A stretch of DNA of 64,000 nt from Fuerstiella sp. (GTDB taxonomy: Bacteria; Planctomycetota; Planctomycetia; Planctomycetales; Planctomycetaceae), in contig JAQWLN010000177.1 of NCBI GenBank assembly GCA_029247265.1, forward strand, positions 62,001 to 126,000, written 5' to 3'. This document shows, in pieces, positions 9,826 to 19,497 of the stretch. The notes beneath the pieces are model-generated. The model saw only the letters and a list, made by a program, of their open reading frames with translations, was not told where the DNA came from and ran no database searches. The stretch's first letter is position 1. The number at the start of each line of letters is the position of its first letter. Made by a program: the position numbers and the translations under genes.

Positions 9826-11193
9826 GTGGTGGAATCTATGCCGGTGGAAGTTACTGACAAGAGCCAGGTGTCCAGAATCTGGCTGATGATGCTTGCTGCC
9901 TGCTACCCGCTGCTGGCAGTGGCTCCGAACGCATTGGCGACTCAGGAATCGGCAGACTCAGAGGGTGGGCCACCGGCGAGCCAGCCTGCGGCCGTCGCTC
10001 CCGAGGCCAATAGTGATCCTGCGACGGCCTACCGAGTCAAACAACAGGGTCTGGTTCGCGACCTGCGGCGACTGCAGCAGTCGCTGCTGACTCCGGAAAT
10101 TGTGGTTAGATTCAGTTCTGACAGTCGCGATTATCGAGGGTTGTTGAGAACAGGTGTGAGTCGAGGCAGTGCCAGGGAACTTGAAATCCTTCGGACCTGT
10201 CTCAAGTACAGGGCATATTCACTGTCCGACCCGGATGTTCAGAAGAATCCAGGCCTGTTCGAAGCAGCCTTTAAGAATCTGCTGCGTGACCTCAACGGTG
10301 CTGGCGGACAGATCCTGAACGCTGGGGATAAGCAGCGCTATCGGCAACTTCTGTGTGGTGAGCTACTGCCATTCTTCAAAGAGCTGTTGCAAAACAACCT
10401 GTATTCACGTTCTGTCGCGATTGAGCTTATGCTCGAGTTTGAGGTTGGCCCTGCCAAGAGTAATCGCGGTGTCACCATATTCGATCAAGTGGACGACGTG
10501 CTGGTGACCGTTCTGAAAGATGCCGCGCAACCGGATTTCGTTAAGACGCGAGCTGCGAACGTCTGTAAGAAGTACCTTCAGAAGGCGGACGTGACTCCTC
10601 AGGTGCAGATTACGCTGGCAAATGCGTTGATCTCAGAACTGCAGAGGCCATTTACAGAAATCGCATATCAGAACACTCTGCTGTCCGCGCTGGAAGAGAT
10701 TGCTGAGCCTCGTGAACTTGTTAGCCCGAAACGGGCGATTGTGATGCTGGCTGCGACGACAATCATTCAGGACAACACCCGTGACATACTTATTCGCTGC
10801 CGAGCGGCTCGCGTTCTGGGACGATGCGGATTCGATTCGTCGATCGATTTCGAAGTTCTGGCGTGGAAGGTGTCGGAACTGACTCTTGAAACCGGTGTGC
10901 GTTACACTCAGGCGAAAAATAAGAAGGCCCCGAAGTGGCAGTTGTGCGGTTGGAACCTGTATCTCGCTTTTCATCACGAAAAGAAGAAGGAAGTCTCGAA
11001 AGGATTTCTGAATCGTGACAACAAATCGCAACTTGTTCGTAGCGGCTACGAAGCGTCTCTTCCTGTTATGTTAAAAATGATGGGCCAGGACGGCGCTGTG
11101 CCTGCCGGAGTGTTGAACGCATTGCACACCTGGGAGGGGAAGAACAAGCCGGCCAATCTGAAGTTTGACCCGGCGTGTCCCCCGCTTAAGTAA
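9826..11193 (+). CDS. Hypothetical secreted protein (alpha-helical, possibly HEAT-like)
   Basis: 455 aa with N-terminal hydrophobic signal (IWLMMLAACYPLLAVAPNALA) and helix-rich body; no family recognised. Confidence 0.7.
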   Translation: MVESMPVEVTDKSQVSRIWLMMLAACYPLLAVAPNALATQESADSEGGPPASQPAAVAPEANSDPATAYRVKQQGLVRDLRRLQQSLLTPEIVVRFSSDSRDYRGLLRTGVSRGSARELEILRTCLKYRAYSLSDPDVQKNPGLFEAAFKNLLRDLNGAGGQILNAGDKQRYRQLLCGELLPFFKELLQNNLYSRSVAIELMLEFEVGPAKSNRGVTIFDQVDDVLVTVLKDAAQPDFVKTRAANVCKKYLQKADVTPQVQITLANALISELQRPFTEIAYQNTLLSALEEIAEPRELVSPKRAIVMLAATTIIQDNTRDILIRCRAARVLGRCGFDSSIDFEVLAWKVSELTLETGVRYTQAKNKKAPKWQLCGWNLYLAFHHEKKKEVSKGFLNRDNKSQLVRSGYEASLPVMLKMMGQDGAVPAGVLNALHTWEGKNKPANLKFDPACPPLK

Positions 11194-11274
11194 CGTCAGA
11201 CTCGCGCCTTTCACGAAGGCAGCGGCGCTATACCTCTGAGCGTCAGCTCGAACAAACCGTCAAGGACGGCGACA

Positions 11275-12465
11275 CTACCATTCCGCTTCGGCGTCCTGGA
11301 CCCCTGCCCTGATCTGTTTCTTTGCGGCGGCCGCCATTTTCTTTGCAGCCCTCTGTTGGTCCTCTGTCAGCTGCGACAGTCGGACCTGCTTTAACTCGGC
11401 CATCGCTGCCGAGGGTCGTTTATGGTGAACCAGCAGCACCTGAGCCAGCCGGACCCGTGCCCACGCTGCGTTGTCAGGAAATCTTTCGACGTACTCTTCC
11501 AGGTAGATTTCTGCCTCGTCCGGCATGTTGGCGCGCAACAGTCCGACCGCCAGTTTTTTCAGACGCGACTCATTGAACTGCGAATCTGAGTCCTCTATGC
11601 TGAGGGTCAGCATGGCTTCGGAGGCACCGATGAAGTCACCGCAGTCGATCATTTCGTTGATCTTTGTCAGACGTTTCGAGTTGCGTTTCGGTCGACCGTT
11701 GTCCGGGATGTCATCTTTGACGGCAACGTCACTCTTGCCAAACATCAGTTCCGGATCTGCGTAACTTGAGACCGTCGTGCTGGAATCGGCATACCGACCG
11801 TAGTTACCGCTCAAGACTCGAAACAAATCCCAGTTTTCACAGTCAACCCAGCCTTTCTTCAGGTAAACCACTCCAGCCCCAAAACCGATGAGCGCCCCGG
11901 ACAGATGCAGCGCGGAAGTACTCATTCCCATTCCATCCAGCAGCGTCCAGCTAATGACCTCCCAGAGCAGATAGAAGCACGCGTACCACATGATCGTGAC
12001 GTCAAAGATGAAGATACGGAAGAACAGCGAAAAGAAGACCTTAAGCTCATTCTTCGGGGCCCAGACCAGGCTGATGGCCATCAGTCCCATGATGGCTGAC
12101 GACGCCCCCACAGCTCCGCCGGTATCTCGTGGCAGCATGATGAGCTGAATGAGGGCGGCCTGTGTAATGCCAATGGCAAGATACAGTATCAGCACCCGCC
12201 ACCACCCAAGCTTGCCTTCGACCACCAGGCCAAAGCCCCACAGGAAAAACATGTTGCCGATCAGGTGGCCGAATCCCGCATGAGCGAACATTGTGCTCAG
12301 CCATTCAATCGGGTTAATTGTGCCAAAGTGCAGTACCCACGGATCAAGCGTCTCTTCTGCTCCGAAGCCGGTAACGACAAAACAGATGATGTTGGCAACA
12401 ATCAATCCGACCGTGGCAATAGGATAGTGGTACAATGGGGCGTCGGTGCCAATTGGGATGAGCAT
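11275..12465 (-). CDS. Rhomboid family intramembrane serine protease with C-terminal TPR-like region
   Basis: MFAHAGFGHLIGNMFFLWGFG, GAVGASSAIMG (catalytic GxS), LHLSGALIGFGAG (catalytic His); helical repeats in C-terminal half. Confidence 0.92.
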   Translation of the reverse strand: MLIPIGTDAPLYHYPIATVGLIVANIICFVVTGFGAEETLDPWVLHFGTINPIEWLSTMFAHAGFGHLIGNMFFLWGFGLVVEGKLGWWRVLILYLAIGITQAALIQLIMLPRDTGGAVGASSAIMGLMAISLVWAPKNELKVFFSLFFRIFIFDVTIMWYACFYLLWEVISWTLLDGMGMSTSALHLSGALIGFGAGVVYLKKGWVDCENWDLFRVLSGNYGRYADSSTTVSSYADPELMFGKSDVAVKDDIPDNGRPKRNSKRLTKINEMIDCGDFIGASEAMLTLSIEDSDSQFNESRLKKLAVGLLRANMPDEAEIYLEEYVERFPDNAAWARVRLAQVLLVHHKRPSAAMAELKQVRLSQLTEDQQRAAKKMAAAAKKQIRAGVQDAEAEW

Positions 12466-12626
12466 ACGACGAATCCGAAGTCACAGGCAAAAACTTAATA
12501 TCGGAACGCATGAGCGTACCAATAAAGCGTACTCGGGTGTGGTTACCGTGTACAACCAAAGCGTCGCCGAAGTCCCGTTGCTTCGCGTTTTGAAGCGAGT
12601 CGCAAAACGAGTGACTCATCCGCGCG

Positions 12627-14249
12627 TCACAGTGCCGCGCGACGAATAGGCGCAACTATCTTTCTTTGCCAGACCTGCCATTTATCGTTTTCGTTTTCAG
12701 CGCGAACCCAGCTTCGGTCTTGTTCCAGGGCATCGGTCTGTCTTTGTCGTGACAGTACCAGGACGTCAATTTTTTCCGAAAGCAGGTCCGGGTCGATCGA
12801 GTTGTCCGCGATGGCCCGCGCCAGGACCCTGTCTCGCGGGATGAAATCCGGAGTGTTAAATTTGTGACACATCCACGGTCGGACGGGTATGTAAGTGGGC
12901 ATCAGATAATTCAGCTGCAGCGATTCGCAGAATACCACTTGGTCGTGTGCGCAGTCGTCGAGCAGTTCAAGCACACGCTGGTCATCGGCTGCCAGAAAGA
13001 ATCCCTCTTTGCCACGATACTGCCAGACACTGTGTGTGAGCGTAAAGGCAATATTGTCAAAACACGCCGTGAGCACCAGGGCAGCCATCACAAGTCGTCG
13101 ACGCGGTAGACGATTGATACAGGCCAGAATTCGTTGTAACTGCGGAGCTCCAATCAGAAACAGGGGCATCCAGATGTAGCCGCGAGTAAAGTGAATTGGC
13201 TGCACCGGTTTTGACAGAATTCGATCATGGAGGCTCAGGCACAGTGCGACGGCCGCAGCAATCAGCAGAAACTGTTCTTCACGGTTCACGCGGAAGCCCG
13301 TTCGCTGCAGATGTGCAAACGCCAGGCATGCGACCGGGCCGTAAGCATACAGCACGGTACTCCATTCCAGATTCCAGTTCAGTGACCAGTTCTTCTGCAG
13401 TGTCGCATGAGCTGGAAACTGCGGCAGCCAGACTTTGTAATACCCCAGCAACAGACACAGCAACAGTATCGAACACCCCAGAGTCCTCAGGTTGACTCCG
13501 GATCGATTTCGCATGGCCTGTAGCAGAAACCATGCATTCAACGTCAGCAACAGCTCAATGCTGGACCACGGGTCAGTCAACGCAAGGCACCCTGCAAACA
13601 TCAGCGCCATGAAATGTCATTTCTGCAGGACCATCCACCACGCGGCGGCGACGAAACAGTGGTAGGTGATTTCAATACCGTAGACCGTGTTGCGTCCCCA
13701 ATTCAGAAACCAGAGTCCTTCCGTTGGGTCGAATAGGAAGACGGCTTCATCCAGCGGTATGCCTGTGAACAGTCCTTTCACGATTCCAATCATGGAAACC
13801 AGGCCGCCGGCCCATAGAGCCAGCACTGTGATGGGCAGTCGATGCTGCGTCGTGCGGCGTTTTATCAGTTGCCACGTCAAACAGCCAAAAATCGGCAGCA
13901 TTACGAACGTCAGCAGCGAGTAGGCTGTTCCCGGGGCAATGGATAGCTGAGTCACCACAGCTCCCAGGATACAGGGTAGCCAGTGAAAATAGATAACAGG
14001 AGCGTTGGCATCGGCATCTGACGGGTTGGGATACAGCAGCCCGTTGCCACGGTCAAATACGGCCCGGCCGTTTGCCACGTAGTAAGGTTGGTCGTATTGA
14101 ATAAATCCGGTCGCGGAGTTGCCATTTCCCACGTAGTGTGCAGCCAGAATCGTCATCCACGACAGCAAAGACAGGCCAACGACCAGCACGATCTGTCGAT
14201 CAGCGCGCCGTGACGGGGCTGTCGGTTCCGCATTTCGGCATTCATTCAT
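12627..14249 (-). pseudogene. Multi-TM hypothetical membrane protein interrupted by an in-frame TGA
   Basis: ORFs 13617..14249 and 12627..13610 are in the same frame, separated only by TGA (13617-13619) and two sense codons: ...WWMVLQK*HFMALMFAGCLALTDPW... Both halves are hydrophobic. Confidence 0.8.
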
Positions 14250-14512
14250 GGCTGAAGTCTAAGAAAGAATGCGGCGAGCGGTCGAGGTCGGTGTGGGAGC
14301 TGTTTGGAGAGTGTTTTGAAGGGCTCCGATGCCTGATCGCTTGAATTTAAGCGGCCTTTTCAGCAGTTCTGGCGGACAACATCCGGCACGCGTCACCGTC
14401 CCCGAAAACTGCAGTTTTGGAGAACAAGGCCGATCGGGCTTCATCGAATTCCGTCGGGCGGCTACCCTTTCTATCCTGATGTTTTCACAGTTGACCGCTG
14501 GTGTGGTTTCTT

Positions 14513-15472
14513 ATGTCGCTAACGCTGTCTGAGTATGCTGATACCCTGGCTGAACGAGACCTGATCTGGCCTCAGGTGCTCCCGCCAAGACCAGTGAAAG
14601 CGAAGCCTTCCATCGCTTTGCTGAAAGGCATTCGGGTGGTGATGTGGGACGTCTACGGAACACTTCTGCGAACGACAGACGGCGGATTTACGCTGTTTCC
14701 GAATCCCGAAGTGCGGCTGCAGGTGGCTCTCGAGAAGACGATTCTTGAGTTCAATATGTGGAACAGCATGTATCGCAAGCCGGGGCCGCCGTGGCAATCC
14801 ATGATGCCGCAGTATCGCGATTATGTCGAACGGGTGGCAATGGTCCCCACAAAACTGAAGGGTGACTTTACGGATGTTGACTTGGTCAGCGTCTGGAAGG
14901 CAATTCTTGATCGGCTGTTCGACAAGGACTACAAGTACGATCAAGGCGTTTACGGCAACGAAGAACAGTTGAGTGAGAAAATAGCATACTTTTTTCACTG
15001 TAATCTGCAGGCAACGGAAGCTCGTGCGGGGGCTGCCAGAGCGATGACGGACCTTGCCGAAGTCGGGGTGACGCAGGGGCTGCTGGCGGATGGGCAATCC
15101 TTCACCTTCGTCCAGCTGGTCCACGCCCTCAAAAAACAGGGACTTGTGAAGCCGATACACGAGATCATTCGAACAGATGCCACCCTGCTTTCCCACCAGA
15201 TGGCAATCCGAAAGCCATCTCAATCGTTGTTTCAGCGGGCGGTGGAACAACTTGAGGTGATGGGCGTGGCACCTGAACAGGCGTTACACGTCAGTTGCCG
15301 GTTGCCGACCGATTTAGCCCCGGCAAAGGCAGTAGGCATGAAAACCGCCCTGTTGGTGTCGGAGAAAACAGGCCTTGAGGCGCCAGCAGATTTGATCAAA
15401 GATCCGCAATCTCGACCAGACCGGTTGCTGACAGACATCACTCAGATTACATCCGTCGTTCAGTCGGATTGA
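14513..15472 (+). CDS. HAD family hydrolase
   Basis: VVMWDVYGTLLRTTDG (HAD motif I DxxGT), later TDLAPAKAVGMKTALL (motif IV-like). Start within ORF 14501..15472 at MSLTLSEY. Confidence 0.8.
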   Translation: MSLTLSEYADTLAERDLIWPQVLPPRPVKAKPSIALLKGIRVVMWDVYGTLLRTTDGGFTLFPNPEVRLQVALEKTILEFNMWNSMYRKPGPPWQSMMPQYRDYVERVAMVPTKLKGDFTDVDLVSVWKAILDRLFDKDYKYDQGVYGNEEQLSEKIAYFFHCNLQATEARAGAARAMTDLAEVGVTQGLLADGQSFTFVQLVHALKKQGLVKPIHEIIRTDATLLSHQMAIRKPSQSLFQRAVEQLEVMGVAPEQALHVSCRLPTDLAPAKAVGMKTALLVSEKTGLEAPADLIKDPQSRPDRLLTDITQITSVVQSD

Positions 15473-15606
15473 CAGAAAAACTGCTGGTTGTGATTTGTCG
15501 ACTGGCTTCGACATCGCGACAGATTTCCGTATTTCCAATTCAGATTATCCTGATTCTGGCCGTTCACCTGGCTAGAGAAAACACACGACGAGAAGAGAAG
15601 TTCCCA

Positions 15607-16101
15607 ATGCCTTCTTCGCCACTGGTTGACCTCACTCAATTCGATTTCAGCAAAACATTGTTTGACCTGAACGACATTCGACGGGTGAATCCGCAACGTC
15701 ACGAAATGGAACAACTGACGGCAATCGTTCACGTTGACGAATCGAATCACACGATCGTTGGCTATAAGACGATCGGCGACAAAGAATTCTGGAGTGCCGG
15801 GCACATGCCGGGGTTTCCCCTGATGCCGGGCGTCGTGCAGTGTGAATGCGCAGCACAGCTGGGAGGGTTCTATGCCCGAAAATACGATCTGATTGGCGGC
15901 GATTACCTCGGTTTTGGCGGCATGAATGGGGTGAGATTCAGGAAGCCGGTTTTCCCCAACAGTCGACTGGACCTTGTTGCTCAGGTGGCGCGCGTCAGAG
16001 CCCGGAAACTGGCGCAGTTTCAGTTTCAGGGATTCGTCGACGGTCAAATGATGTTCGAAGGGGAAATGCTGGGCGTCACCGTCAATCGTGACCAGGTTTG
16101 A
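15607..16101 (+). CDS. FabZ/FabA-like hotdog-fold 3-hydroxyacyl-ACP dehydratase family protein
   Basis: From internal ATG (MPSSPLVDLTQ...): GHMPGFPLMPGVVQCECAAQLGGFYA matches the FabZ GHFP..P.MPGVL..EA.AQ motif. Confidence 0.87.
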   Translation: MPSSPLVDLTQFDFSKTLFDLNDIRRVNPQRHEMEQLTAIVHVDESNHTIVGYKTIGDKEFWSAGHMPGFPLMPGVVQCECAAQLGGFYARKYDLIGGDYLGFGGMNGVRFRKPVFPNSRLDLVAQVARVRARKLAQFQFQGFVDGQMMFEGEMLGVTVNRDQV

Positions 16102-16104
16102 AGT

Positions 16105-16416
16105 CGGGACGCCCCGGCTGGCGATGGTGTGGCGGGTGTGACCAGAATGCGCCGAGACGTCAGCTTCGCCTGCTTGATTGAACGGTCGAACCTCAAACGC
16201 AGGGAAATCTAACCTGGTCACCGCTTGAGGAGTCCACTTTCTTAGAGGCGGGGACGAGTGAATGGCGTGGCCCAACGTTCACACCAGTACGTCACCTGCC
16301 GTTTTCCGAATTCGCGGCGAGCCAGTAAACGCTATGCATTCCGGTTCGACCCCACCGGCGGCGGTCACGTGTTTCTCCGCACTGCATCGTACGCCACCGC
16401 CTGCCGGGGCGTCCCG
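16105..16416. repeat. Region bounded by a 14-bp perfect (26-bp imperfect) inverted repeat; possible MITE-like element or paired palindromic repeats
   Basis: CGGGACGCCCCGGC at 16105-16118 is the exact reverse complement of GCCGGGGCGTCCCG at 16403-16416; the next 12 inward bases match 9/12. Confidence 0.4.
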
Positions 16417-16591
16417 GCTGGGTTCTCAGTTCTGCGACGTCGCCGAAAGCATGGAAAATTCGGTTGCCTTGCAGGCCGACATGCGACAGAATGCGAGAAA
16501 TGTAGCATTGGCTAAGTTTCGGCCTCGAAGGGTTTTGAGGACTGCGTGTTTCTGCTCAACTTTTGTGTGAGGCCAGGTTCTTGGCCAACCA

Positions 16592-17671
16592 ATGAAGTCA
16601 GGTCCTATGAAAATTACGGCAAGCTTTCATCTGCGTTGTCTTTTGATCTCAGCGGTTTTCGGGGCAGGCTGCGGAGACAGTGCTGATCCGTCCTCGGCCG
16701 TTTCGCCGGCTGAAAATACGCAGCATACCGGTTCGGGCCCGATTCATGTCGTTTGTACGACCAACATCATCAAAGACCTTGTACGACAAATCGGTGGCGA
16801 GCGAGTTGCTGTCACGGCCATCATGGACGGGCCAGGCATTGATCCTCATTCCTACACTCCGTCACCGCAGGATACTAACGCGTTGACGGCGGCAGATTTG
16901 GTTGTGTATTCCGGATTGCATCTGGAAGGACAGTTTGATGGGCCGCTGGAAAGCCTGAACCATCGCGGAATTCCCGTCATTTGCGTGACTGAGGGTCTGG
17001 CCAGCGAGCAGCCCGGTCGGCTGCTTCAGACACCAGACGGAATCGCCGATCCGCATGTATGGTTTGACCCGGAACTCTGGCTGAGCTGCGGGCAGCATCT
17101 GGCCGATGAACTCTCTGAATATGATCCGGATGGCAGAGAGCAGTACTCGAAATCTGCTGTCGCATTTGCGGAACTTATGCGAACGACTCAGGCCGAAGGC
17201 AGAAAGATCATTGCCTCCGTCCCGGTGACACGTCGAGTGCTGGTGACGGCTCATGATGCCTTCGAGTATTTCGCCAGGGCCTTTGAGTTTCGTGTGGAAG
17301 CTGTTCAGGGGATTTCGACGGAGAGCAAGCCCGGACTGCGTCGTGTTGATGAACTTGTCACACTGCTGGTGGATAACAGGATTGCCGCCGTTTTCACTGA
17401 ACAAAGCGTGTCCGATAGAAACATCGCTGCTCTCGTCGCCGGATGTGAGGCTCGGCAGCACGCTCTTAAGATTGGCGGCCGGCTGTATTCGGACACGGCC
17501 GGTGCCGAGGGCACAGAACAGGAGACATTGGCCGGCGCGTTATTACACAATATTCGACAGATCGCAGACGCACTGGCAGAGACGGAGCCTGATGCCGACA
17601 AACCAGCACCAGGTTCGAACGCGGCCGCACCGCAGACTGGCGCGTCGACCGAGTCAGAGGATTCTCAGTGA
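16592..17671 (+). CDS. Metal (Mn/Zn/Fe-type) ABC transporter substrate-binding lipoprotein
   Basis: Lipobox-like LISAVFGAGC; TTNIIKDLVRQIGGERVAVTAIMDGPGIDPHSYTPSPQD, DPHVWFDPELW, TAHDAFEYFA, FTEQSVSDR: ZnuA/SitA family. Confidence 0.92.
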   Translation: MKSGPMKITASFHLRCLLISAVFGAGCGDSADPSSAVSPAENTQHTGSGPIHVVCTTNIIKDLVRQIGGERVAVTAIMDGPGIDPHSYTPSPQDTNALTAADLVVYSGLHLEGQFDGPLESLNHRGIPVICVTEGLASEQPGRLLQTPDGIADPHVWFDPELWLSCGQHLADELSEYDPDGREQYSKSAVAFAELMRTTQAEGRKIIASVPVTRRVLVTAHDAFEYFARAFEFRVEAVQGISTESKPGLRRVDELVTLLVDNRIAAVFTEQSVSDRNIAALVAGCEARQHALKIGGRLYSDTAGAEGTEQETLAGALLHNIRQIADALAETEPDADKPAPGSNAAAPQTGASTESEDSQ

Positions 17672-18456
17672 CGGCCCGCACGGAGAACAAGACTTCGGCC
17701 GTTTTCGATATTCACGACATGACGGTCGCATACGACCGGCGTCCCGTGTTATGGAATATTGATCTGACGCTGCGCAATCCCGGACTGGTTGCCATCGTTG
17801 GCCCCAACGGAGCCGGCAAGAGCACCATGATTCGAGCGGCCATGGGGCTGGTCCCGATGGTCAGCGGCTCTGTGAGTGCATGGGGTTCACCCATTGGCCG
17901 CGAGCTGGGGCGTATCGGCTACGTTCCTCAGAGAGGCAGTGTGGACTGGGATTTTCCTATCAGTGTCTTTGAAACCGTGTTGATGGGCACCTACGGTTCG
18001 CTGGGTTGGTTTAGGCATCCAGGTCGCGTGCAGCGAGACCTCACGATGCGGTGCCTGGAGCGTGTTGGCATGCAGGATTATGCCCAGCGACAGATCGGTC
18101 AGCTTTCCGGCGGACAGCAGCAGCGAGTCTTTCTGGCCCGCGCACTGGCTCAGCAGGCGGAATTGTATTTCATGGACGAGCCGATGGCCGGTGTGGACGC
18201 AGCCACCGAGCGCGTCGTCTTCGAACTGTTGCAGTCGCTGAGTGAGGAGGGCCGCACAATTGTCGTGGTGCATCACGATCTTCGAACGGTCTCAGAATAC
18301 TTTGACGAAGTTGTGCTGCTGAACGTTCGCATCGTTGCCTCAGGCCCTGTCGATACGACATTCACGTCGGCAAATCTGCAGTCAACGTACGGGGGGCGAC
18401 TGTCGATTCTCGATACAATGGCCGAAGCCGTCCAGAAACAAACGGAGACAGAGTAG
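17668..18456 (+). CDS. Metal ABC transporter ATP-binding protein
   Basis: Walker A GPNGAGKST, signature LSGGQQQRVFLARAL, Walker B ELYFMDEPMAGVD; overlaps upstream stop by 4 nt. Confidence 0.95.
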   Translation: MTARTENKTSAVFDIHDMTVAYDRRPVLWNIDLTLRNPGLVAIVGPNGAGKSTMIRAAMGLVPMVSGSVSAWGSPIGRELGRIGYVPQRGSVDWDFPISVFETVLMGTYGSLGWFRHPGRVQRDLTMRCLERVGMQDYAQRQIGQLSGGQQQRVFLARALAQQAELYFMDEPMAGVDAATERVVFELLQSLSEEGRTIVVVHHDLRTVSEYFDEVVLLNVRIVASGPVDTTFTSANLQSTYGGRLSILDTMAEAVQKQTETE

Positions 18457-18549
18457 TGCTTCCTTGTGGACAGGAATCGGCGTGGAAGTCCGGCGTGAGG
18501 GCCGCCCTGGCCCCTTTGTCACGGCTGGAAGGGGCAACAGCCTGATCAT

Positions 18550-19497
18550 ATGTTTTTCACTCAGACACAAATCGTTCTTACGGGGACATTGTTGCTTGGC
18601 ATCGCTGCCGGAATGGTGGGCACTTTTGCTGTGCTGCGGCGTCGCGCACTGGCGGGCGATGTGGTTGCGCATTCGGCCCTGCCTGGTCTGTGTCTGGCGT
18701 TTCTGACGTTTCAGTCTCGTTCCATGCTTGTGCTCCTGAGCGGAGCATTGCTGAGCGGCTTGCTGGGAGCTGTGACCGTATCGTTGCTGAAACGATTCAC
18801 TCGGCTCCGCGACGATGCCGTGCAGGGGATTGTGCTGAGTGTGTTTTATGGAGGCGGAATCGCCCTGACGCGTTCCATTCAGAATACCCACCGCAACGAC
18901 CCTGGTGCAGACCTTGAGTCATTCATTATTGGACAGGCGGCGACCATGCTGAAGGGAGACGTCCAGCAGATCGCTGTTGTTGTTGCCGTGACTGCGGGCA
19001 TCGTGCTGCTGCTGTTCAAGGAGCTGAAACTGCTCAGCTTTGACGAACAATTCTGCCAGGTTCAGGGCTGGTCGGCGATGGGACTGGACATCTTACTCAT
19101 GCTGTTGACGGCGATTACCGTGGTAGCCGGGTTGCCGGCAGTCGGAGTCGTTCTTACCGCCGCATTACTCATCATTCCTCCAGCCGCCGCCCGATTCTGG
19201 AGCGACCGGCTTTCAAGAATGATGATGATCGCATGCGCCATCGGCGGTACATCCGGAGTCACCGGCACTTTGTTGAGTGCCCGTTATGACGGTCTGCCGA
19301 CGGGGCCGCTGATCGTGCTGACATCGACCGTGATTTTTGCTCTGTCGTGGGTCTTTGCTCCCCACCGCGGAGTCTTGTGGAAGTCACGCGACATGACAGA
19401 CCTTCAATCATTTCTGCCGTGGGTTGAATCCGATGATACCGTACCTCGTGCGCCGACCACTTTGGATCCGCACGTTTCTGCTCAGGAGGCTTCCTGA
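18550..19497 (+). CDS. Metal ABC transporter permease
   Basis: MVGTFAVLRRRALAGDVVAHSALPGLCLAFL, VGVVLTAALLIIPPAAARFWSDRL: ABC-3 family. Confidence 0.93.
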   Translation: MFFTQTQIVLTGTLLLGIAAGMVGTFAVLRRRALAGDVVAHSALPGLCLAFLTFQSRSMLVLLSGALLSGLLGAVTVSLLKRFTRLRDDAVQGIVLSVFYGGGIALTRSIQNTHRNDPGADLESFIIGQAATMLKGDVQQIAVVVAVTAGIVLLLFKELKLLSFDEQFCQVQGWSAMGLDILLMLLTAITVVAGLPAVGVVLTAALLIIPPAAARFWSDRLSRMMMIACAIGGTSGVTGTLLSARYDGLPTGPLIVLTSTVIFALSWVFAPHRGVLWKSRDMTDLQSFLPWVESDDTVPRAPTTLDPHVSAQEAS

